From Neoscytalidium dimidiatum (taxonomy: Eukaryota; Ascomycota; Dothideomycetes; Botryosphaeriales; Botryosphaeriaceae), in the NCBI GenBank assembly GCA_037367355.1, contig CM074699.1, positions 682,001-746,000 on the forward strand: a stretch of DNA of 64,000 bases, given 5' to 3'. The position numbers and the translations under genes are program-made. Positions 34,001-46,223 of the stretch are shown piece after piece (within the stretch, counting starts at the first letter, position 1; every line of letters begins with the position of its first letter). The notes beneath the pieces are model-generated. The model ran no database searches. It saw nothing but the letters and a program-made list of their open reading frames with translations, and had not been told where the DNA came from.

Positions 34001-37000
34001 CAGCTCCTGCATTGGCAGGTGTGGCAGCAGTGACGCCGATAGCAATCGCTTTAGGTAACAGAGCTTTTCCGTTGCGTATACTGCCTGCTATTTTTGAATA
34101 CTGGCAAGTCGAGTCGATCTCATCCCAAGCGGAGCACTTCCCGACTCCAGGGCGGCCTGGTCCCCCGCTTTCTGACTGCCCAGCACTTTCTATTTTGCCG
34201 CGTTATCAGCACGATCCACAACTGGTGATCACGACAGCACGCGCATCAGCAGTAGCGGTAGGCACTCTACCGGGCTGCAGGCATCCGTCCTCGGCTCCAT
34301 GGTGTCACAGCGGTGCTGTGTGAAGTCTGGAGAAGCGACATGCAGCATTAAGACCATGCACATGACTTCTGGAGCCACAGCAGTGAAGACTTGCTTCTGC
34401 GAAGCGAAGAGAAGAGCATCGTCATCATCGGCGCGGTCGCCTGTGTTGCCGGGCCGGGACGCTCAGCCCACGCTACACAGCTATCGAGTAGTTCACGCGC
34501 TAGCTTGTCTGATCCAAGAACTAAACAAAGAAGTTGAAGGCTACAGAAAGGAACTGGCAGAGATTTGACCTCTGCAGCTCGTATTTCCGCTTGTTGCCGT
34601 AGCAAGCTGTGCTGACGTCGCTCCGCAGCTTCTAGCTCCGCACTGTGCCGTGTGTGGTGCGACTGCGGACGTGGAATCTAGCGACTCCTCTGTGGGCAGC
34701 AGTAGAGGGCAAGCGTGCGATCGACATCCCAAGTCTGCCTGGAGAGAGTCTGAGGAGGGAGTGAAGGCGGGATGGTAGGTGAGTGGCGAGGGTAGAGCGG
34801 ATGTGCATGATGGCCCGCCTCATTCTCAACACAGTCCAGAAGGGTTGAGAAGCAGGCTCAGAAAGGTAAGCCATCCTTTATTGGCCATTGCCTTGCGTCT
34901 CAGTAGGCAGCAGTGGCATGAGGCATTTGCCTTAGAAGATGGTCCTTCACGATGGCGTCAGCAATGTCTCCTTTTTCCGGAATTCTAGGCCATTTTCATC
35001 CGAGTGCCCAATGGTATTGCAACTATTTATCCTCCAGAGGCTCAAACATGGAGTAAATATCGCTTTTCTTGATTTTCATCCTGGCTATTGCAGGGCGGTC
35101 ATACCGGATCTTTGTCCGTCCTTGGTGGTAGGAGCCTTAGTCCCGGGTAACATGACATACATGCGGCGAACGGCGAGGCCGAGCTCAAGGCTGAGCACGA
35201 CGCCAAAATGACTCAAGACGTCGGTTGATATTTGCATGGTAATGATGAGGCCATTCGGTTTCCACGCGAAGAGCGCTTGTACGCGTTGTTGGGGGGCCCG
35301 AAAATGCAGCGTGGTCGTGCGGTTGGTTGGTACGGCGACCCCGCGTTGCATTATGCAGGTAAACAAGCCAACACAGCAGCGCGTCTCGGACATGTACACA
35401 ACGAGGAAGCTAGCACAACATGATAGGCGAGTATTTACGCGCCTGCATTCTGCCCGCTGTTGTCATTGACGTGCTCTCTTGCGTTTGGATGTGGCATGAA
35501 GTGTATATAGCTTCTGCTGTGATATCGCTCTAGAAGCGAACGCCACCGCCCTCACGAAAATCTTTCCACCTTTGCCACGACTACATTCGTTTTGCGAGGC
35601 TTTCGGGAAAATCGCAGAAGCTCACTGGCTTTCCAGTTCTCCATTTTATTGATGGCAATCCAGGTCACCGTGGAAACAAGGCGAATTTGGAAAAGACCTC
35701 GACAGGTTGTCGAAATCTCTACATGCACGAACAGACAGGTCCAAGGAATCAAAGGTGTTTGGACGAGTGCACGTTTCGCCTTCTCCTCGATCATCAAGGT
35801 TGATTCTGTGAACCGGTGCTAGACTCAGCCGTTAGGACGCTCAACCTCGCCGGCCATGCCCTGTTGCCTCTGGATGTTACAGCAACCACATTCTGGAGAG
35901 CGTACCAGCAGTCTATGAGGATGCAGAGTTTTCAGACAACTGCCGCACTAGGATGGTATAGTGATTAATCAACACGCGCAGGCTTGTTCGAACAATCTGC
36001 TCATCGGATTTTTTTGCAAGGACCAGACAGTATATTACTCAGCTACCTAGCTATCGAGGTACACACATTTCTACTTGATCATAACTCCTTTTTTTCCCTC
36101 ACCTCTCTTGCAGCTCTTTCAAGACCGCCACTTACCTTAACATAACAGACTTCCCGCGAAAGCGGACACCCTGCCGTCCTCGCACCCTGCCCAAACTCCC
36201 AACGACGGCAGTCCCGGATCCTGCTGCCCGTCGCCGCGCCGATAGTCCCAGCTACATACTCCCGTCAAACTCACCACTCCTTGTCCGCTCTCCGTAACCT
36301 CCGAACACGGCCCCACCTTCCTACACCCGTATCTTCCCATTCGAACTTCGAGACAATACTAGCATACTAGTCGGTACTCGTAGATGATGGTGGTGGTGGT
36401 GGTGGTGGAGCTGAGGAAAGCTGAGATGTGCGCGATTCTATTAATAGCTCCGTCCCTCCCCACACCCACCCCACCTTCTTCCTATCGAGGGGCCAAGATC
36501 GGAGCGAACCCCCTCTCCCCCAGATCTCGCATCGCACAAAATGACACGTTGCCGGCTCGCCTGTCGCTAGTTTTCCTAGGGTGTGACGGTGTGGTGAGGG
36601 TGTTCGGACAGAGGGGCCGGCCTCTTCTGTTTCATTCTTTTCCGAATATGGTAGCGGGAGGTAAGCAATCGGAAGGGGGAGAAATTGGTGCGCCGGATCG
36701 TTTCGTGGATGGCAATGGTGGGAGGGACGGAAGTCGTGCAGGGATGCGGTGCTCTGGATGCTGCCGCTCTTCGGGAGTTGGGCGGGCGGGTTGTGGGGAG
36801 TGCGCTTGGCGAAACTGATGGGTTAGAGGGATGGGTAGAGGATATTCTTGTAGTTGAGGTGAGGTCGACGGGCTGCTGTGGTAGCGTATGTGTGGTAGCG
36901 TACATGTGGTGTGAGTGCGTATGATGTTTAAAGACAGGCTTTCTTAATATTTCCAAGGATCCTTCCAGGAATGTATACGATAGATTTATCTTTGTTATTT

Positions 37001-37104
37001 GGTATGTCCAGTAGTTTTGTTACCTTCTGGCTCTTCTGGATGTAGTGCTTCTATTTTTATCAGGTCAAGTGCGTCATTATTTCTCCAGGTCTCTAGAAAT
37101 CATA
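31059..37104. other. Long region without a supportable gene
   Basis: The first 1.2 kb (to about 32,300) is very GC-rich with many overlapping open frames on both strands, which is expected by chance there; it must include the promoter of the disordered-protein gene. From 32,300 to 36,000 frames are short and none carries a recognised domain. Around 36,060-36,360 the plus strand is pyrimidine-rich, like a fungal leader, but the ATG that follows opens into a TGG repeat. No transposon, tRNA or rRNA was found. Confidence 0.4.
36388..36408. repeat. (TGG)7 microsatellite
   Basis: Seven perfect TGG units follow two GAT triplets. It lies in otherwise unannotated sequence. Confidence 0.85.
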
Positions 37105-37661
37105 CTATAAAGTTGCATACATGGCTTTGGAGGGAAACATAGCAACATACATTGAAAAACTGAGTTGATGGGTGAAGCTGAATCCATCAACCAGATGCAA
37201 ATATTTACGGAACTGATCACATAAAAGGTTACAGGCGTACAATCGGTCTGGCTCCCAGTACGTCGTGGGAAAAGCTTGCCTCAAGCTACCAACCAGACCC
37301 TTAGTTTTGCTTAGATGGGCCTGATTATGGGCGACGAATCCTTGTTCGAAGAAGAAGATGTCATGTCTCACGACTTGGCACAATCGTCTTAGTGTTTCCT
37401 GGGTGACATAGCTGGTTGAGCACCGTCCGGCGTAGGTCCCGTAGTACACGTACGTCCTCACCTTGACGTAAAAGCTATAGACCAGCGGTTCCTGTCTTTT
37501 TTATTAGGCTTGTACGAACGCATAAGTACCGGTTTTTAATGAAGCAGATAATGCCAAAACAGAGATTTAGAGTCAACTGAGGCACGTACCAAATCAAATG
37601 AAGTAAGTAGAGAGGTGAGAGGTGCAGACACAGAGAGTTGATTAATTACTGTATACCACCT
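37105..37661 (-). CDS. Possible spliced gene fragment, unknown
   Basis: A minus-strand exon from 37491 to 37105 encodes 128 residues with protein-like composition, including ETLRRLCQVVRHDIFFFEQG and GLVGSLRQAFPTTYWEPDRL. It is preceded by a good intron at 37492-37589 (donor GTACGT, CTAAT branch 11 nt before the ACAG acceptor). The frame stays open into an upstream exon to at least 37661, in phase. No start codon or domain could be fixed, so it may be a gene remnant. The upper boundary is approximate. Chance is a real alternative at this length. Confidence 0.25.
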
Positions 37662-39793
37662 CAAAGGTAGAGGTAGATACTACGCAGCTCGGTGCCACTC
37701 AGGTCCTACAGATCCTCCAGTGAACGACGCAGGTGCGAAGTGTGTTTTGCTCTCCTACGGGACTGGAGTCACACAGTACGTCAGAGCCCGGACCCTCCGC
37801 AGAGGCTGACATACTCCCACCGGGACATTTGAATCTAGTCTTTGACACTGGCTCCCCAATCCTCATCTGCTCGACCCTTCAGAGAGGGATAATTGGGACT
37901 GGGGGCTGTCGTTGCCACGTGAGAGTGGCACAGAGGGGCTAGGGAGGAAGGAGCGTTCGTAGGAGAAGAACGTACTTGGAATGAGAGGAGGGACACTGCC
38001 AGTCGCGTGAGGAAAGAGCGACTCACAAGCCAGCGCGCTAGAAGCTTCGACTGGTCGTCAGATGACGCTGTCGCAGTTTTGGCCGGCCGTCGATTCTTCA
38101 GGCACCAGGCGAGGAAACAACAGAAGGCCTGGAACATGCCAGAATAGGAAAAGAGCCAGGAGACAGGAGTCCGTTAGCGCGGGACGGACCCATTTTGCAA
38201 GGAAGGCACATGGCTTGGTGCCTGCCCGTGCGGGCGAGCGAGGTTTCCCGCATGTGCCCCAATGGCGTCATCCCTGCCTTTTTCGGGGCAAACAAACCAG
38301 GCACCAGGGTAAACACGCCCAGGCAACAGGCCTGCAGCTCCCCTAGCTCGTCTCGCTTATGCAGGCTTGGCCTCGTGCTGCTGGCGGTGCCCCCAAACCC
38401 TACGTATAAATACCTATCTCCTCCTCTGAACCAACTCCTCTTTTCTTCCTTCGAGCCCAGGGTCGACTTGCCTTTGGTACCTGTTCATTGCCAAGGGCAA
38501 TGGACGCCTGCAACTGTGAGTGCTGGCGTATTACCTTTGCCAATTGTAGGCGACAACGCCTGCAGTGGTAAGTAATAAACGCCTGACACGAGGGTCTTCG
38601 GGCGGACATCGACTCGTGCAGGCAAGGGTTTTGGTCGGCCCTGGCAACAGGAAGCCGTTTTTCCCTTTAAAGAAAGCACCAGTGAGGAGGAATCCGAGGC
38701 TGCTTTTCGTTGATCGGTTCGCCTTGAGCGGACCATCGAGGAAGAGCTTGGTGTTGCTGTCAATGACATGCGCCTCACCGTCAACGCGACCTCGCCATTG
38801 CTGAAAATCTTTTGGTGTTGCATCATCCACTTTGTGTGTCTATGTATTGCGCTCACGACCTGCTAACGGGTGGAGTAGTACACACTCGTCCTCTGCGACG
38901 AACGTCAACGCCAACGGCGGCGCCCTCACACGCGCGAACGAAACGGTCAGTGTTATGGCAAGTACGCTTAGCGCGGCGCTAGCGCCGCTGGGTAGTTTAG
39001 CTCCTCCATTCTTTCAGACAGAACAAGCCAGACAACGAATACAGATGCATACGAGTTTTTGCTCCAACAGTCAGACAGCCCGATGAGGAGAGGTTACAGC
39101 CCAGCGACGAGAAGTTTCACCCAACCGACTGAGGATATAAGGGAAACACTGCAGCACTCGATCTTCCCCCTTTGTTGAGTAGTTCGTGATTGTAGTCGGA
39201 AGATTCTGCGAACGAAGGCAAGTCGGCGACTCTTGCAGACACTGTTAGCTCACAGAGGCAACTGACTTATCTGACCACATTAAGCCACTGTCTTCGAGTG
39301 AGCAATGATAGTCGACCTCTCTGAATGGACGCCTGCTTATAGAGCTGGCACTTTTGGTGTCTATCCCCACTTTCGAGTCATCCATCATTACGCTGCAGGT
39401 TAGGGTTTCAGTCTCTTGGCCGGACTTCATTGCTGGTTCGATTTTATGACGCATGGTGGTGTCCCGATCCGCGACATTAAGCTGCACCAACACCGACGCA
39501 GAACGATGTGAGATGGTGGTCGCTTGACACCCCGGTCACGATAGAATATCGGCAATGAGTTTTGGTGTTGTCAGGCACGCCAGGCCACCCCGGCCCGGGG
39601 CCGCTCGGAACGGGAGCGCAGTGTGGAGCCGCGAGCCCACGCAGTTGGATCCCCCGCAACGCAGCGGCTACACTCGGCTCATCCTCCGCATCCCCCCCAA
39701 AGTCCTTTGTACCGCTGCTGTACTGTACATCCAAACACCACGACCCTTCTTTCCTCTTCCTCCTCCTACCACCTCTCTCAATTGCACCCCAAC
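37662..39793. other. Unresolved region upstream of the carboxylase gene
   Basis: A TATAAATA box at 38405-38412 is followed by a C/T-rich stretch and an ATG at 38500, so a transcript may start here. Both strands of about 38,480-39,090 are unusually free of stops, but no gene model can be settled. The last few hundred bases must hold the MCC beta-subunit promoter; the leader just before 39794 is C/T-rich. Confidence 0.35.
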
Positions 39794-41865
39794 ATGACGA
39801 CCCGCCTCCGCCCCGCCCTCCTCCAGCGCTCCCTCCTCCGCACGCAATGCCCGTCCGCCCGCCTAAAACCGCTGCCCCGCAGCAGCAGCGCCGCCTCCGC
39901 CGCGCATCATCCGCCGCCCTTCCTTAACAACGCCGCCATCCGCACCATCGCGACGCACACGCCCTCCCACCACGCCTCGCTCCTCTCCACGCTCCCCAAC
40001 GACGTCGACCCCTCCTCGCCGACCTTCGCCGACAACGCGTCCTCCTTCGCCGCCCTGCAGGCGCGCGTCGCCGACCTGCACGCGCGCATCGCCCGCGGCG
40101 GGCCCGACAAGGCCCGCGCCAAGCATGTCGAGCGCGGCAAGATGCTGGTGCGCGATCGCGTCGCCGCCCTGATCGACCCCGGCACCAGCTTCCTCGAGCT
40201 GAGCGCGCTGGCCGGGCTGGGCGTGTACGAGGGCGAGGACGTGCCGGCGGGCGGCATCGTGACGGGGATCGGGGTTGTGGAGGGGGTGAGGTGCGTGGTT
40301 GTGGCGAATGATAGCACGTACGTAGGTCTGGCTGAAGGGGAGTGCATGTGTGGGGCGGGGAGGGAGTTTTTGGTGTTGGGGATAGGGTATGCTGATTGAC
40401 TGGACCGTGTAGAGTCAAGGGCGGCACGTACTATCCGATTACCGTGAAGAAGCACCTGAGGGCGCAGGCAATTGCGCAGGAGAATAGTGAGTTGGCTGCT
40501 GAAGGTGATGACGAGCCATTGGACTAACGGTGGTAGGGCTGCCGTGCATATATCTTGTCGACTCCGGCGGTGCGAATCTACCGCACCAGGCCGACGTCTT
40601 TCCCGACAAGGAGCATTTTGGCCGTATATTTTTCAATCAGGCCAAGAGTATGCGTGTTCCGGCCAAGTTCCGTGCTCTATATTGGGCTAATTCGTCTGTA
40701 GTGTCATCAATGGGCATTCCTCAGATCAGCGTAGTTATGGGTCCTTGTACAGCAGGCGGCGCCTACGTCCCCAGTATGTCCGACGAATCCATCATCGTCG
40801 CAAAGCAAGGCCACATCTTCCTCGCCGGGCCCCCACTCGTTAAAGCCGCCACCGGCGAGGTCGTCAGCGCCGAAGACTTGGGCGGCGGCGCCCTGCACAG
40901 CGAAATCTCCGGCGTGACCGACTACCTCGCCGTCGACGACGCCCACGCCCTCGTCCTCGCCCGCCGCAGCATCGCCAATCTCAACTATCCGAAGATTTCC
41001 GACCCCTCCCCCTCCTCACTCGACGCCCCCAACAGAACATCCACCTGGGAGGAGCCGCTGTACGATCCGAAGGAGCTCGCCGGCATCGTCGGCACCAATC
41101 CGCGCCTCCCCGTCCCCGTACGATCCATCATCGCCCGCATCGTTGACGGCTCGCGCTTCGACGAGTTCAAGCCGCTGTACGGCACCACGCTGGTGACGGG
41201 CTTTGCCCGCATCCAGGGACATCCCGTCGGCATTCTGGCCAACGATGGTATCTTGTTCTCCGAGGCCTCGCTCAAGGGCGCGCATTTCATACAGCTGTGC
41301 AACAAGCGCGGCATCCCGCTCGTCTTCCTGCAGAACATCTCGGGCTTCATGGTCGGCGCGGACGCGGAGAAAGGCGGCATCGCGAAGAACGGCGCCAAGT
41401 TGGTCACGGCGGTGAGCTGTGCGGACGTGCCGAAGTTCACGGTGGTCGTGGGGAGCAGTGCGGGTGCAGGGAATTACGGGATGTGGTGAGCTGATGTTCC
41501 TGATTATCCTCCCTGCAGCGTTTCTGAAGGCAGCGACTGACTCTTCATCCTTTTGCAGCGGTCGAGCTTATTCCCCGCGCTTCCTGTGGACGTGGCCGAA
41601 CGCCCGGACGTCCGTCATGGGGCCCGAGCAGCTCTCATCGGTCATGGAGGCGGTCGGGAAGCAGGCTGATCCTGCTCTCAAGGCGCGGATCGAACGCGAG
41701 AGCGAGGCTACGTTCGGTAGCGCTCGCTTGTGGGATGACGGCATTATACCGCCAGAGCACACGCGCGCCGTGCTTGGCTTGGGGCTCGAGGTAGCGAGTC
41801 AGGGTAGAGCTGCGGAACGGAGGGATAGGGAAAGGGCGGAGAAGTGGGGTGTATTTAGGATGTAA
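39794..41865 (+). CDS. MCCB: Methylcrotonyl-CoA carboxylase beta (carboxyltransferase) subunit, 5 exons
   Basis: The exons are 39794-40317, 40413-40486, 40537-40647, 40702-41485 and 41559-41865, giving 599 residues. The introns are 95, 50, 54 and 73 nt. Splicing restores family sequence at each junction: [59 protein letters not shown] and [16 protein letters not shown]. Residues 1-50 are Arg/Ser/Ala-rich, a mitochondrial presequence. Two crotonase-type carboxyltransferase halves follow, with the glycine-rich CoA and biotin site segments [16 protein letters not shown] and [18 protein letters not shown]. In mitochondria this subunit moves CO2 from the biotin of the alpha subunit to 3-methylcrotonyl-CoA in leucine breakdown. 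The alpha-subunit gene, often adjacent in filamentous fungi, is not in the window. The 54-nt third intron has no stop and is in frame, so it is easily missed. Confidence 0.95.
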
Positions 41866-42174
41866 ATATTCAGTCTCGGAGAGAAAAGAGGGAGGGTAGA
41901 ACGGTCTCCCAAAAAGTCTTCAATGATCTTGCTGTACGAAATAAATATTGGACGAAAGTTTTGTACCGCATGTTCTACGGCACAGGTAGGAGTGAACCAA
42001 GGTCGAGTAGGCCCTCCCTGCCCATGTTCTTTCAACCGGCTGTGAGGGTACATTTTAACACAGTGCGGCGAAAAATTTTGCAGATGTCCTCCATCATCGA
42101 CAAAATCCTTTGCTTAACCTTCCAGACAGAAAAGGCCCAATATCCTGATATTCTATACAAGATCCACGATCAAA
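41866..42174. other. Short intergenic region
   Basis: About 310 bp separate two genes on the same strand, holding the 3' end of MCCB and the promoter and leader of the F-box-like gene. No special site was seen. Confidence 0.4.
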
Positions 42175-43284
42175 ATGGCAACCTTCTCGGCTCCTCAACC
42201 TTACAATCAAGCCGGGTGCGAGGCTGCTGCGCAGCTGAACTTACAGCAAAGTTCTTTCTACCGACTTCCAGCCGACATCATGCCAATGATCACATTTCAA
42301 CTTCCCAGCTCGGCATACCTGGCGCTGAGGGCAACTTGCCGCAAGTTTCGCATCGCCATCAATGAACGCACCATAATGTGGTTCTGGGAGGTAGCAGATT
42401 TCCTCGGCATGGTGAGAACAGACGCATACCGTCGGGCCTGGGAAGCGGAACGGGATGGGAGGCTCTCCATCACCCAGCCCCGCGCCTGCGTAGCCTGCGA
42501 AGACGCACACCCGCCACGGTTCTTCTCCGACATGCAGCTGAGGACGGTGCCTGCTGAGAAACGGAAGTGCGAGGCGGCGGAAGGCAGAGTCTGGCTATGC
42601 AAACACCAGTCTTTCGGCTACGAAGATTTGCAGAACATGTTCGATTTTGGCCAGTACACGAAGATGGAAGCGAACGGCAAGCGTCCAAATCCCAAGGGAT
42701 CCGGCGGCTTTGCTCTCGGCGAGGTCCTGAGATGTCCTCACTTCAGCCACGGAAGTTCCATAGAAGGGTTGAATGTGCAATCCACTCCGCCAACGATTAT
42801 CTCGGAACCCGAGGGAACTGATGGGCTCAAGATTAAATGGATCAAACGCATTCTGGAAATCGATACGAGAACGGGCAGTCAGAATAAACTCATATCTTCC
42901 CGGACGGTCATGGACGCTTTGGCAAGGCTGGATGAATATATCTGCCCGCATGTCCGGCTCGGTGATCCGAGTACGTTCACAAGCGTGTTCCTCTCTGATT
43001 ATGCTGTTCTCCCATGGGATGATAGTGCCTCATATCACTTGTGCAAAGTCAGACAGTGTCATACAAGCTTCGATCTGTGTTGGAGATCGAGTAGGGCAGA
43101 TGTGTGTTGGTACTTCAGTGCAGATGAGGATAGCGACGGGGATAGCATTTGGGATGTTCTGCCGAGGAGGTATCGTGTCGGCGACCGGGTTGACCTGATG
43201 CTCTCCGTGGAGAGACTCTTACCCCGAATAAGTACTCCAAGCACGAGCAAATGGCTGGCGCAGATTGAGAAAGACGGTCTTTAA
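42175..43284 (+). CDS. F-box-like protein, fungal, function unknown
   Basis: A single exon encodes 369 residues. Residues 27-65 fit an F-box: FYRLPADIMPMITFQLPSSA followed by YLALRATCRKFR, with the usual LP at the start and the Leu-rich second helix. The rest resembles the large fungal family of F-box proteins with a Cys-containing segment after the box (ACVACEDAHPPRFFSD), followed by WLCKHQSFGYEDL and HLCKVRQCHTSFDLCW near the end. Cys and His spacing there could bind zinc, but no standard finger is evident. F-box proteins recruit targets to SCF ubiquitin ligases through Skp1; the target here cannot be predicted. The start is the ATG just before the conserved box, about 300 bp after MCCB on the same strand. 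Confidence 0.82.
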   Translation: MATFSAPQPYNQAGCEAAAQLNLQQSSFYRLPADIMPMITFQLPSSAYLALRATCRKFRIAINERTIMWFWEVADFLGMVRTDAYRRAWEAERDGRLSITQPRACVACEDAHPPRFFSDMQLRTVPAEKRKCEAAEGRVWLCKHQSFGYEDLQNMFDFGQYTKMEANGKRPNPKGSGGFALGEVLRCPHFSHGSSIEGLNVQSTPPTIISEPEGTDGLKIKWIKRILEIDTRTGSQNKLISSRTVMDALARLDEYICPHVRLGDPSTFTSVFLSDYAVLPWDDSASYHLCKVRQCHTSFDLCWRSSRADVCWYFSADEDSDGDSIWDVLPRRYRVGDRVDLMLSVERLLPRISTPSTSKWLAQIEKDGL

Positions 43285-46091
43285 GAACCTAAGCTCTATC
43301 CAGATCGAAGAGTGGTGCTGGGGTTCATGATTGTGGTTGTGGTACTTGAAGGAATATTTTATTTTTGTGTGAAGAGGCGTTAAAGAATGCGCTGGGGACA
43401 GGATCGAATAAAAATTTCTTGTACAAGATATCAAAAGTTGCAATCTACTACTTCAGTCCTGCAATAATCTTGCTATTTCTAACCCTTTGGATCTGTCTAA
43501 AGTCTTGCCAATGATAGACTACGGCACATGAGTGTAAGATTTGTATAGAGATCAGTAGCTGGCCCGTTCATATATGAGGTGTATATTGGATATGATAACG
43601 GCATTGTGTTGCTAGATAGTGTACGTAAGTCCAGCAATACGGATGTCAACTGGTCCTTGGAAGATGCTATGCGGCACTGGGGGTAAAGTTCAGGGCCAAG
43701 AAGTAGATGGAAGTGCTCACGTGCTGGACTGCTCTGGGAAGGATACGATCAGCGTGATATTTATGCATAAGAATATACTCGCAGCACTGGAGCACAGACA
43801 TGCAGCCTGGATCAATGAATGCTCCTGCATAAACAGAGCCCATCATGCATGAATTGCGCAGCCATACCCGAGAAGTGCAACACATCACCCCCGGGCCTAG
43901 AAACGAAAAAAATAACCTATCGCCCGGAAATCCTATCCCTCCCGTCGGTAATGCTCCTTCACCGATCAACGCGAACGACCACACAGGCAAAGATCGGGAG
44001 TGACGGCGCGAAGCGAGCTATTGGTTGCACAGCAGATCGGCCCGCGCATCCTCATATTTGCAAGGCCAATCCCATGCACATGCGGTTACGTTACTCAGCA
44101 CGGAAACCCACGCATTGCATATGCATGCGGCCGCTCAACGCTACTGCAGCCCTGCGAAGGAATTAACGACCAGGGAAAAAAAAAAGAAAACCTAAGGGAA
44201 GGGGAAAGGGAACGGGCTTAGCCGCTCGCGTGGCTGCAGCAGGTGTAGCAGCGAATAGTGTAGTTGCATTTCCTCTTTGCATCTTGCATCTTGCATATTC
44301 GAGGATCATCTTTTCCAATAAATACACAGCCTCATCCCTTGCATCGGCGACTATATCTGCAACCAACCGCACACACAACCTTGCAACAAGCTCCAATCCC
44401 CTATCCTAAGAATAGTATGGAAGATCCGATATATCACGCCTCCCGCAATGCGGAACCGCACTCAAGCGAGCGTCGTGCCTCCAGTCACTGATCATCTCAG
44501 GATCCCCAATCTCGGATCCGCGAGACCCAAAAGAGCGGAAAGAGGTAGAGAGAAGTGGTATTGATTGTCCGGAGGAAGGTGCAGTGCAAATCTCCCGTTC
44601 GTGGGGATATACCAGGCGAGGGGTTGATGTTTTAAGGGAGGAGAATAGGCAATGCGAAGCGTTCCAGGGCCGACTTCGCCCAGCAGCAAACCCATGTTGT
44701 TGAAGGAGTTCACGGTCCTCCTGAGTCTCTCTTTCATACGTCGCATGCGCCGCACGGGGCGACAGCTCCCAAAAGAGGACCCAGTCCCACGGCAGCCAAA
44801 CCCGCGGCCGAACCGTTGTGCTGGTACGGGCGCGGGTGTCTTTGCTTTTTTTCCTTCTTCCACCAACCCCCAGCTCTTATCGCTCAACGCCATTGACGCC
44901 TGCCCTACGCCTAAATAATTATCCGTATTATTTGACGAATCGCCCTGATCTCTAACTCCTGTCGTCATTGCGTGCCGCAGCCACCACAACCGGTCGTGTT
45001 TCATCCAATCCCCCAATGCCGCATTGTCGCACGTGAAGCTCCCAGACTGTCACCGACCAGAATCGCACTGCATGCCAGGAACACTGGATCCCGGTGTTTG
45101 CTCCGGATCTCCAGTAAGATATCCCGGGAACGGCCTGCGGAAAATCCCCGGCTAGGGCGCCGCTGAAATGAGTAGTAGGGAAATTGGTGAGACAAGGACT
45201 CCAGATCATCACCAAACCATCACTATCACATCGGATATTTCTCCGACCTTTGCGTAATGTGACATACAATAAGAAATAGTCGATGAGGGCACGATTACGA
45301 CGCACTTACGAAAAGAGAGGGGGGAAGTAAGCAACAGCATCCTCCTCTCACCACCAACCAACCAGAAAAGCAGGCCAAAATGACCGCTCACACACAACAT
45401 TCATCGAACCGAACTCCGCACGTCTTACGATTGGTCGCCAGACATCACGGGAGCCAACAAGCCCCCAGATCTTAGCCAAATCTCTCCGGCACTGTGACAC
45501 GAGATCCCAACAACCGCGCCGCACTCCAGACATGCATGCATCGCACCGCGCCGCAATCCTCGGAGATGACCACCTTTCCCATCTCCGATACCAACCGCCG
45601 TGGCCCCCCCCTTCTCTCTCTCTTTCTCTCCAAGCACGATCGTATCTCCACTCTTGCCTTTTTCTTTCCAAAAAATCCCTCCGAAACTCCTTCCGGGCAT
45701 GGCTGTAGCGTGAACACCACCCCAGTTCTTAACACCACTTCTTAATGTATGTGCGGGCCCGCTCCCAACCCCACTCCTTCCCACCATCATCCATCCGCTG
45801 CCGGCCGGCCACCCCTCCACCCCCCTCCCCTTTCTAAGCCATGATCTGCGCTACCCGTTCCTGTTCGTCTCTTCCCTTCTTTTGACCGCCTCTGCTTTTC
45901 CCCACGACCGGAAGAAAAAAAAAAAATCATGGCACTGCCGACGTTTGCTGTGCTCGGCCGACTGGCTCGGCTGATTGCGGGCGCGCGCGGGGACGGTACA
46001 CCGTAGCATTTCTTCGTAAAATATAAATACTAGAAAAAAAAAAGGTGATGATCGTTCCATTTTCCTGGTTTAGTGTAAATCGTCTGTGTGC

Positions 46092-46095
<4 letters not shown>

Positions 46096-46136
<41 letters not shown>
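46096..46136. repeat. (GT)20 microsatellite
   Basis: An uninterrupted GT run of about 41 nt. It creates His/Thr or Val/Cys runs in overlapping false open frames. Confidence 0.95.
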
Positions 46137-46137
<1 letters not shown>

Positions 46138-46187
46138 CAGATGACTTCTCGGATTCGGCCGGCAGTCGACGTGTCTTGTGGCAAGCA

Positions 46188-46223
46188 GTCGTCGTAGTCG
46201 TCGTCGTCGTCGTCGTCGTAGTC
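46188..46223. repeat. (GTC)n microsatellite, slightly interrupted
   Basis: About eleven GTC or GTA triplets in a row. It lies 50 bp after the GT repeat in non-coding sequence. Confidence 0.85.

Noticed and set aside
34299..34568. 89-codon plus frame with five cysteines
   Set aside because: It has no signal peptide, homology or splice context. The length is compatible with chance.
37733..37942. Short plus frame containing FDTGSP, like an aspartic protease active site
   Set aside because: Only the six-residue match is present; the flanking sequence and the second Asp motif are missing, so it is probably chance.
44492..45016. 174-codon minus frame
   Set aside because: No recognised domain or consistent composition, and a plus frame overlaps it. 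Kept only as part of the gene-poor region.
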